A stretch of DNA of 19,862 nt from RGIG9041 sp045612565. GTDB taxonomy: Bacteria; Bacillota; Clostridia; Oscillospirales; QAKW01. The stretch lies in contig JAZKZG010000042.1 of assembly GCA_045612565.1 (NCBI GenBank), positions 1 to 19,862 of the forward strand, in the 5' to 3' direction. The position numbers were made by a program, and so were the translations under genes. The notes under the pieces were generated by a model. It ran no database searches. It was not told the DNA's origin and saw only the letters and a list, made by a program, of their open reading frames with translations. Shown one piece after another: positions 14,503 to 19,862 of this stretch. Position 1 is the first letter of the stretch; each line of letters starts with the position of its first letter.

Positions 14503-15123
14503 ATGGAATTCAAAGTATTTCAAAAAGAACTCGAGCTTCAGTCAAGAGGCTGGATCCCCACTTTCCACGATGTATCAAAAGAAATCATCGAGATCGTTGA
14601 GGCATCAGGCGTAAAGAACGGTACAGTATGTATCGCTTCACATCACACAACCTGTTCAGTTATGGTTCAGGAGTGCTCACACGATATCGACTCATTCGAT
14701 CTTGAGTTTTTACAGCACGACCTTCTCGATATTATGAGAAAGATGATCCCCGACTTTGCTGAGGAGCATCAGTACCGTCATCCCGGCCCGATCCATGCAC
14801 AGTTCGGCAGATTTGTAAACGAGCCCGGTGACTTCACATCAATGAACACAGACGGTCACCTCCGTTCAGTATTCTTTGGCAGAAGCGAAACAATGACAAT
14901 CAAAGACGGCGTTCTCGACGGCGGTGAGTTTGCTCACGTATACTTCATCGACTGGGATCACGTTCGTGCAAGAAGACGTCAGCTCAACGTAACCGTTATG
15001 GGTACAACTGAGGATGTTGAAGATAGAAAGTGGAACAATGGTGAGGTTATCAACACTCTCCATAAGTTCACCGACGAAGAGAAAGCTGACGATGTACACT
15101 ACACACTTCAGCTCCAGAGATAA
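14503..15123 (+). CDS. Enlarged YjbQ/UPF0047-family protein
   Basis: A 206-residue member of the YjbQ (UPF0047, PF01894) family, which is normally about 135-140 residues. The family pattern is clear at both ends: LELQSRGWIPTFHDVSKEI (10-28) and ASHHTTCSVMVQEC (45-58), then MNTDGHLRSVFFGRSETM (114-131) with IKDGVLDGGEFAHVYFIDWD (133-152). Between them is an extra acidic, His-rich stretch (about 75-113), and the tail is extended. The family hallmark GTWQ reads GEFA. E. coli YjbQ has weak thiamine-phosphate-synthase activity; the true role of the family is unclear. Its place between a sugar-phosphate isomerase and an aldolase argues for a carbohydrate-related function. AAGGAG precedes the ATG. 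Codon use (ATC, TTC, CAC, GAC) is strongly biased. Confidence 0.82.
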   Translation: MEFKVFQKELELQSRGWIPTFHDVSKEIIEIVEASGVKNGTVCIASHHTTCSVMVQECSHDIDSFDLEFLQHDLLDIMRKMIPDFAEEHQYRHPGPIHAQFGRFVNEPGDFTSMNTDGHLRSVFFGRSETMTIKDGVLDGGEFAHVYFIDWDHVRARRRQLNVTVMGTTEDVEDRKWNNGEVINTLHKFTDEEKADDVHYTLQLQR

Positions 15124-15132
15124 TAAATCACT

Positions 15133-15816
15133 ATGAGAATATTTTTAGACACTGCAAATCTTGGCGATATTCGTTATTTTAATGAATATTTTCCCATTGA
15201 GGGTGTTACGACCAACCCTACGATTTTGTCAAAAGAACGTGGAAACGTTGTAAAGCACCTTAAGGCAATCCGTGAGATTATCGGTGAAGATAAAGAACTT
15301 CATGTTCAGGTAACCGAGACAAAGTGTGATCAGATTATTGAAGAAGCAAAAGCGATTGTTGATCTTTTGGGAAAAAACACTTTTGTTAAAATTCCTGTGA
15401 CTGATGAAGGCTTGAAAGCAACCAGACTTCTTACTGATATGGGATATAAAGTGACTGTTACCGCCATACTTACACCTGCACAGGCACTTCTTGCGGCAAA
15501 TTCGGGAGCAGCATACGTTGCACCGTATGTTAGCCGTCTTGAAAATGTTTTCGGTGACGGTGTAGGTACCGTTTCGGAGATTGCAAAAATTTTAAAATTT
15601 TCAAACTCTAACACACAAATTCTTGCGGCAAGCTTTAAGACCGCACGTGAGGCGCTTGACTGCTCACTTGTTAATTGCCACTGTGCAACCATCGGTGCAG
15701 ACATTCTCGCCCGCTTTTTAAAGCACGCTACAACAAATTCCTCAATCTCAGGCTTTGAAAAAGACTGGCAGGAGGCGTTTGGCGATACAACTCTATTAAA
15801 ACTTATTAAGGGTTAA
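15133..15816 (+). CDS. Fructose-6-phosphate aldolase/transaldolase-like protein (FSA/TalC type)
   Basis: A 227-residue class I aldolase of the small-transaldolase/FSA family. Schiff-base Lys86 lies in FVKIPVT. Asp6, Thr26 and Asn28 (GVTTNP) and Gln59 (HVQV) follow the E. coli FSA pattern, where Gln rather than Glu marks aldolase over transaldolase activity. VAPYVSRLE, AASFKTAREALDC and FEKDWQEAFGDT also match FSA closely. FSA splits fructose 6-phosphate to dihydroxyacetone and glyceraldehyde 3-phosphate; related ketose phosphates are possible. It is last in the operon, nine bases after the YjbQ-like gene, with no convincing Shine-Dalgarno, so it probably relies on re-initiation. A strong terminator follows. 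Codon use is more AT-rich than in the gene before it. Confidence 0.93.
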   Translation: MRIFLDTANLGDIRYFNEYFPIEGVTTNPTILSKERGNVVKHLKAIREIIGEDKELHVQVTETKCDQIIEEAKAIVDLLGKNTFVKIPVTDEGLKATRLLTDMGYKVTVTAILTPAQALLAANSGAAYVAPYVSRLENVFGDGVGTVSEIAKILKFSNSNTQILAASFKTAREALDCSLVNCHCATIGADILARFLKHATTNSSISGFEKDWQEAFGDTTLLKLIKG

Positions 15817-15845
15817 TTGCAAAAAGGTTATCACTATGCTATAAT
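15817..15845 (+). promoter_or_regulatory. Promoter for sbcD-like operon, embedded in the upstream terminator
   Basis: -35 TTGCAA (15817-15822) starts one base after the aldolase stop; 17-base spacer; perfect -10 TATAAT (15840-15845) in the loop and right arm of the terminator hairpin. Transcription would start near 15852, after most of the stem, so the new RNA cannot fold the terminator. Confidence 0.6.
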
Positions 15846-15860
15846 AGTGATAACCTTTTT
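15821..15860 (+). terminator. Strong intrinsic terminator after the plus-strand sugar operon
   Basis: A 17-bp perfect stem (15821-15837 with 15844-15860; core GGTTATCACTAT), a 6-base loop and a T tract. It ends the deoR-to-aldolase operon. Confidence 0.92.
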
Positions 15861-15875
15861 TATTTGGAGAAAAAT

Positions 15876-16913
15876 ATGAAAGCAGTTTTTACAGCAGACC
15901 TACATCTTGACAGCGCGTTTTTGGGCGAGGACAGACATACACGTAACCGCGAACTTTTAAAGACTTTTGAGAACATTGTGGACTATGCCAAAACGAGCGG
16001 CGCAAAGGCCGTGCTTATCGGCGGCGACTTGTTTGATATCCCCGTGCCGTCGGCATATATCGCGGGTGGTGTTAAAAAAATAATCGAAAACCATCCCGAA
16101 ATCATGTTTTATGCGGTGACAGGTAACCACGATCCGCTTGATACTTGTTTATTCTATAAATCGGTTCCACATAATATGCACGTTTTCGGTCCCGAAATCG
16201 AAAAAATTGATTTGGACGGTTGCGACCTCTACGGTGCATCGGTGTCAACACAGCCCGACAGACGTAACATTTTTGATGGATTTAAAGCAGAAAACGGCGG
16301 AATTTTTCTTTGCCACGGCGATATATCGTCCGACTGTGCGTTTGACTTATCACGTGCCGACGTCGAAAAATCTCGAATTGACCTTTTGCTTATGGGACAT
16401 ATCCATAAAACCGCCGAATACTCCTACGCTGGTCCGCGCGGTCTTCACGCAGGTGTGCCTGCCGGCCGCGGCTTTGATGAATGCGGTGAAAAAGGTTTTT
16501 ACGTTATTGACAGCATTACAAAAACCTATGAATATATAAATACTGACGCAAAAATATATAAAGAATATTTTGTTGACGTGTCGGACGCTGAGGATATCGT
16601 TAAAATCTCCGAAATGTTAAATTTGCAGTCAGTAGGTGAAAACGAGATTTCACGTGCAGTGCTTACGGGCAGTATTGACGGCAGTATTTATATAGATACC
16701 GATGTTTTGCAAAAATATTGCGATAAATTTGTCGAAATTAAAGATAAAACCGAACTCTCGGAGGATATAATGAAAAACGCGGATGAGCAAACTCTTGAGG
16801 GTGAGTTTATACGGTTGATGACAGCACGTATAGATAAAGCAAACGAAGATGAAAAGCCGATGCTTTATGATGCGCTTAAACAAGGAGTAACTGCATTGAG
16901 GTGCCAAAAATGA
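15876..16913 (+). CDS. SbcD/YhaO-like DNA repair exonuclease, metallophosphoesterase subunit
   Basis: A 345-residue calcineurin-like phosphoesterase of the SbcD/Mre11/YhaO group, the nuclease partner of the SMC-like ATPase encoded next. Metal motifs are in order: DLHLD (Asp8, His10), IGGDLFD (Asp51), VTGNHD (84-86), CHGDI and MGHIHK. The complex processes DNA ends and hairpins. An in-frame TTG at 15864 precedes it, but ATG at 15876, with GGAGA five bases upstream, gives the usual N-terminus. It overlaps the ATPase gene by four bases (ATGA), the classic sbcDC/yhaON pairing. It has its own promoter and is not part of the sugar operon. Confidence 0.88.
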   Translation: MKAVFTADLHLDSAFLGEDRHTRNRELLKTFENIVDYAKTSGAKAVLIGGDLFDIPVPSAYIAGGVKKIIENHPEIMFYAVTGNHDPLDTCLFYKSVPHNMHVFGPEIEKIDLDGCDLYGASVSTQPDRRNIFDGFKAENGGIFLCHGDISSDCAFDLSRADVEKSRIDLLLMGHIHKTAEYSYAGPRGLHAGVPAGRGFDECGEKGFYVIDSITKTYEYINTDAKIYKEYFVDVSDAEDIVKISEMLNLQSVGENEISRAVLTGSIDGSIYIDTDVLQKYCDKFVEIKDKTELSEDIMKNADEQTLEGEFIRLMTARIDKANEDEKPMLYDALKQGVTALRCQK

Positions 16914-19012
16914 CAGCAATAAAAAAACTCGAACTTATACATTTTGGTAAATTCCACGACACCGTAATCGACCTCAAAGACGGCATAAATACCTTTTGCG
17001 AAGCTAATGAGTGGGGTAAAAGCACCGTAACCGATTTTATAATTTATATGCTCTACGGCTTTAAAAAAACCGCTAAAAAGAGCATAACTCTCGAGCAGAA
17101 TATGCTTAAAAAATATCTGCCCTGGAGTGATGATAGTTACATTTTTGGCGCAATGGAACTTGAACAAGACGGCAGATTTGTGCGTGTTGAACGAAAAACA
17201 CTTGCATCGGGCAGAACAAGTCTTTCGGTGACTGACGCAGGTGGCAACACTCTTGATATTGCTGACCCGGGTACAGAAATTTTTGGCGTTGACTGTGAAA
17301 CATTTATGCGGACTTTCCTTGTACGTCAGACCGATATTGTATTTGATGGCACTGACGATATCGAAACTGCGCTTAAAAACCTCGTTACAACGGGCGATGA
17401 ACAGACATCGTTTGATGCCGCACTCAAAGTCATCACCGATAAAAAAAACAAATTTCAGCATGGTGACAGACGCTCGGGCAGGATTTTTGATTTGCCAAAG
17501 CTTATTACTGAGAAAAAACTTGAGTGTTCATCGCTTTCAAGTCGCAAGGACTCGCTGAACGCATCTCTTTTGCAGTATAACGATATAAAAGAAAAAATTG
17601 CAGCATTGGAAACTACCGAAAACCAACTCGAAACCAAGCGCGAGGCTTGTGTTGGCAACGATGCGAAAAAAATTGTTTTACGTGCTGAACAGATTGTAGC
17701 TGAGCGTGAAAACTATACCAATAAAATGAATGACGGAGAGTCAACAGTTACCGAGCAGGATGTCAAGACGGCAACCGAAATTTTTAATACCGCACAACTT
17801 GCATCGATATACCTGAATACTGCTCAGGCAGAACTCGAAAATGCAAAAGCACAACTCGAAAAGAGTAAAGAAAAACTTTCGGATGTTGAATATATTGCAA
17901 AAAATGAACAGCAAGTCGCGTTGCATCTTGCAAAAAAGCCTAAGCGAAGTGTTCCGCTTATTGCTCTGGGAGCTGTTGTGGCGGTGATTTGCGCAGTACT
18001 CAGTGTAAATATAAGTGCGTATTTTACTATCGGTATAATTTTGGGCGTTGTTTTATCTGTTACAGCATCGTTTATTCAAATCAAACCGAAGCCGATACTT
18101 AATAAAACAAATGAACAGTTAAGTTCCGATTATGAAAAGTATAAAACGCTGAGCGCTGTTTTATCGGATGCGACCGAAAAATACAACAAGGCTAAAGTCA
18201 CATATGATAAGCAAAAGGATATATCTGACACATGCAATGACAATGTGTTAGAAATCAAACGGAAATATTCGATTAATGAGTTAGCGGAACTTTCAACACT
18301 ACTGGTGCAAAACAAAAATTCCGCAATGATTAAAGGGCATATTCAAAGGCTGGATGAGGAGTTGCGTGTGCTTTTGGGCGATAAAACGCTTGACGAGTAT
18401 AATGAACTTTCAAAAGCTGCTGACGGAAGCGATCTTGGTATTGTTGATTTTGAAAAAATGCGTTCACGCATTTCACAGCAAAAAAGTGAACTCACACTTA
18501 GTCTTGCAAATCTTTCAAGAGAGCGTATTGAGTGCGATGAACTTGTCGAAAAAATAAACGATGTGACAGCACAAATCAAGCAACTCGAAAAGGAACTTGC
18601 TGATGCAGAGTACCAGAACGCAGTATTGGCGGTTGCCCGCGATGTGCTGAGCGAGGCTTATGACAAAATAAACAGTGTATATTCACCCATTATAACTCAA
18701 AAAATCTCGCCGTATCTTGAGGCGCTCACAGGCGGAAAATACTGTGACGCGGTGCTTGACAGACAGTTTAATATCCGTGTAAAATATAAAGGAGAATACA
18801 AAGAACTCGGCTTTTTCTCACGCGGGACTGCCGATTGTATCTACCTTTCGGTACGTCTTGCAATGGCAGAAATTTTAGAGGGAGATAAAAAGCTCCCGCT
18901 TATCCTCGATGACCCATTCTGGTCGTTTGACTCGGATAGAAAACAAAACGCCGACGCACTTGTATCGGCACTTGCAAACGACAGGCAAATACTTGTTTTT
19001 TGTGCAAAATAA
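16910..19012 (+). CDS. SbcC/YhaN-like AAA ATPase with membrane hairpin
   Basis: A 700-residue Rad50/SbcC-type ATPase, shorter than SbcC (about 1050) and B. subtilis YhaN (about 960). It has an N-terminal Walker A CEANEWGKST (30-39), charged coiled-coil stretches, a two-helix hydrophobic hairpin (about 347-390) in the middle, a second coiled coil, the ABC-like signature FSRGTADCIYLSVRLAMAE (about 634-652), and Walker B LPLILDDPF (Asp667, Asp668). The first Walker A Gly is replaced by Glu. The mid-protein membrane hairpin suggests the complex is tethered to the membrane, as proposed for YhaN-like proteins, rather than carrying a zinc hook. A GTG at 16901 is in frame. ATG at 16910 is preferred because GAGGTG (16898-16903) then serves as ribosome binding site. 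A canonical nagA follows after 10 bases. Confidence 0.87.
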   Translation: MTAIKKLELIHFGKFHDTVIDLKDGINTFCEANEWGKSTVTDFIIYMLYGFKKTAKKSITLEQNMLKKYLPWSDDSYIFGAMELEQDGRFVRVERKTLASGRTSLSVTDAGGNTLDIADPGTEIFGVDCETFMRTFLVRQTDIVFDGTDDIETALKNLVTTGDEQTSFDAALKVITDKKNKFQHGDRRSGRIFDLPKLITEKKLECSSLSSRKDSLNASLLQYNDIKEKIAALETTENQLETKREACVGNDAKKIVLRAEQIVAERENYTNKMNDGESTVTEQDVKTATEIFNTAQLASIYLNTAQAELENAKAQLEKSKEKLSDVEYIAKNEQQVALHLAKKPKRSVPLIALGAVVAVICAVLSVNISAYFTIGIILGVVLSVTASFIQIKPKPILNKTNEQLSSDYEKYKTLSAVLSDATEKYNKAKVTYDKQKDISDTCNDNVLEIKRKYSINELAELSTLLVQNKNSAMIKGHIQRLDEELRVLLGDKTLDEYNELSKAADGSDLGIVDFEKMRSRISQQKSELTLSLANLSRERIECDELVEKINDVTAQIKQLEKELADAEYQNAVLAVARDVLSEAYDKINSVYSPIITQKISPYLEALTGGKYCDAVLDRQFNIRVKYKGEYKELGFFSRGTADCIYLSVRLAMAEILEGDKKLPLILDDPFWSFDSDRKQNADALVSALANDRQILVFCAK

Positions 19013-19022
19013 GGAGAAGACT

Positions 19023-19862
19023 ATGATACTTAAAAACGCAACTATACTTAATGGAAATTTCGAATTTGAGTGCGCCGATATCGAAGTTATCGGCGAAACA
19101 ATTACCAAAATAGGCAAAGACCTCACGGGCGAAAATGAAATCGACTGCGAAGGTAAGCTCATTTTACCAGGCGCTATTGATATCCACTCGCATGGTGCGG
19201 CAAACCATGACCATTGCACCCCCGACAAAGACGGGCTTATGAACGTTGCTGAGTACGAGGCAAAAAACGGTGTGACTTCATTTGTACCGACAACAATGAC
19301 GGTATCGGAAGAGATGATTTTAGACGCTGTAAAAAACGTTGCAGAGTTTATAAAAACACAAAAATCGGGCGCAACACCACTCGGCGTTCACCTCGAGGGT
19401 CCGTTTTTCAGCATGGAAAAGCGTGGAGCACAGGCGGCAGAGCATATAAAAATACCCGATTTTGATATGTTTAAGAGAATTAACGACGCGTGCGGCGGCA
19501 TTGTAAAAATCGTTGATGTTGCACCCGAAACGGAGGGGGCTTACGACTTTATTAAAAAGGCAAAAGATATCTGTACTGTATCGTGCGGTCATACCTCAGG
19601 CGATTACGAGACCACAATGGGAGCGTTTGAGGCAGGTGCGACCCACGCTGTGCATTTGTATAATGCAATGACTGCGGCAAGTCATCGTGAGCCGGGTGTT
19701 GTAGGCGCCGTGTGGGATAGCCCCGAAAATGTTACTGCCGAGCTGATATGTGACGGTATGCACGTACATCCCGCAATCATCCGCACCACCTTTAAAATTT
19801 TAGGCAAACGCGTTGTTATGATAAGCGACAGCCTTTCGGGTACAGGCCTCAAAGATGGTGAG
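19023..19862 (+). CDS. nagA: N-acetylglucosamine-6-phosphate deacetylase (3' end outside window)
   Basis: An open frame of 280 codons from ATG 19023 to the window end, preceded by AAGGAG nine bases upstream. It is a canonical NagA: metal motif DIHSHG (about 55-60), HLEGPFF with the metal-binding Glu, CGHTSGD, ATHAVHLYNAM, HREPGVVG (substrate phosphate Arg), CDGMHVHP and the catalytic Asp in MISDSLSGTG. The enzyme removes acetate from GlcNAc-6-phosphate in amino-sugar catabolism and cell-wall recycling. It begins 10 bases after the SbcC-like ATPase gene, so it appears co-transcribed with the nuclease pair, an unexpected partner. About 90-100 residues of a typical 380-residue NagA are missing. 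Confidence 0.93.
   Translation, partial: MILKNATILNGNFEFECADIEVIGETITKIGKDLTGENEIDCEGKLILPGAIDIHSHGAANHDHCTPDKDGLMNVAEYEAKNGVTSFVPTTMTVSEEMILDAVKNVAEFIKTQKSGATPLGVHLEGPFFSMEKRGAQAAEHIKIPDFDMFKRINDACGGIVKIVDVAPETEGAYDFIKKAKDICTVSCGHTSGDYETTMGAFEAGATHAVHLYNAMTAASHREPGVVGAVWDSPENVTAELICDGMHVHPAIIRTTFKILGKRVVMISDSLSGTGLKDGE

Noticed and set aside
16865..17461. Minus-strand frame of 198 codons opposite the SbcC-like gene start
   Set aside because: Phe/Cys/Ile-rich antisense translation of the ATPase N-terminus, with no supporting signals.
1..19862. CRISPR array, prophage, insertion sequence or toxin-antitoxin pair
   Set aside because: No regularly spaced repeats, terminal inverted repeats, transposase, integrase or paired small genes could be found on either strand.

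Overview
The window looks like the chromosome of a moderately AT-rich Gram-positive bacterium, most likely an anaerobic, gut-type member of the Clostridia. The support is SLH-anchored surface proteins, an archaeal/eukaryotic-type prolyl-tRNA synthetase, strong AGGAGG-like ribosome binding sites, TTGACA/TATAAT-type promoters, and U-tract hairpin terminators. No rRNA, tRNA, CRISPR array, phage or insertion sequence was seen. Genes are tightly packed and no intergenic gap exceeds 300 bases.

Layout. (1) 2-2622: two SLH-domain surface proteins on the + strand. The first is cut by the window edge. The second is a secreted transglutaminase-like protein. Their anchoring modules are near-duplicates. 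(2) 2667-5447: housekeeping and membrane genes, namely proS (-), a DUF554 membrane protein (+) and a YgjV-like membrane protein (-), separated by bidirectional terminators and a divergent promoter pair. (3) 5512-9633 (-): a four-gene operon with overlapping or closely spaced genes. In order of transcription it encodes a cytosolic neutral-ceramidase-family (PF04734) protein, a NagA-like amidohydrolase, a stand-alone CBM9-like protein and a NagB-like protein with an altered active site. (4) 9810-15816 (+): a divergent seven-gene operon encoding a DeoR regulator, glycerate kinase, FGGY sugar kinase, archaeal-TIM-like barrel, KdsD-like SIS isomerase without CBS domains, an enlarged YjbQ-family protein and a fructose-6-phosphate-aldolase-type enzyme. 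(5) 15876-19862 (+): an sbcD/yhaO-like nuclease, an sbcC/yhaN-like ATPase, and a canonical nagA that runs off the window.

Regions 3 and 4 are the centre of interest. The two operons diverge from a 176-base region holding one good promoter for each direction and an inverted repeat around the + strand -10 box, which is a natural operator for the DeoR protein. Read together they suggest a carbohydrate route: hydrolysis and deacylation of an N-acylated sugar or sugar conjugate, isomerisation or deamination to a ketose, FGGY phosphorylation, sugar-phosphate isomerisation, aldol cleavage to C3 units, and glycerate entering glycolysis. Several members have lost hallmark residues of their parent families: the NagB Asp141 and phosphate-binding positions, the TIM N-terminal Asn/Lys, the KdsD Lys59, and the YjbQ GTWQ motif. 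I do not recognise this gene combination as a described pathway. Substrate and step order are inference. No transporter is encoded in the locus.
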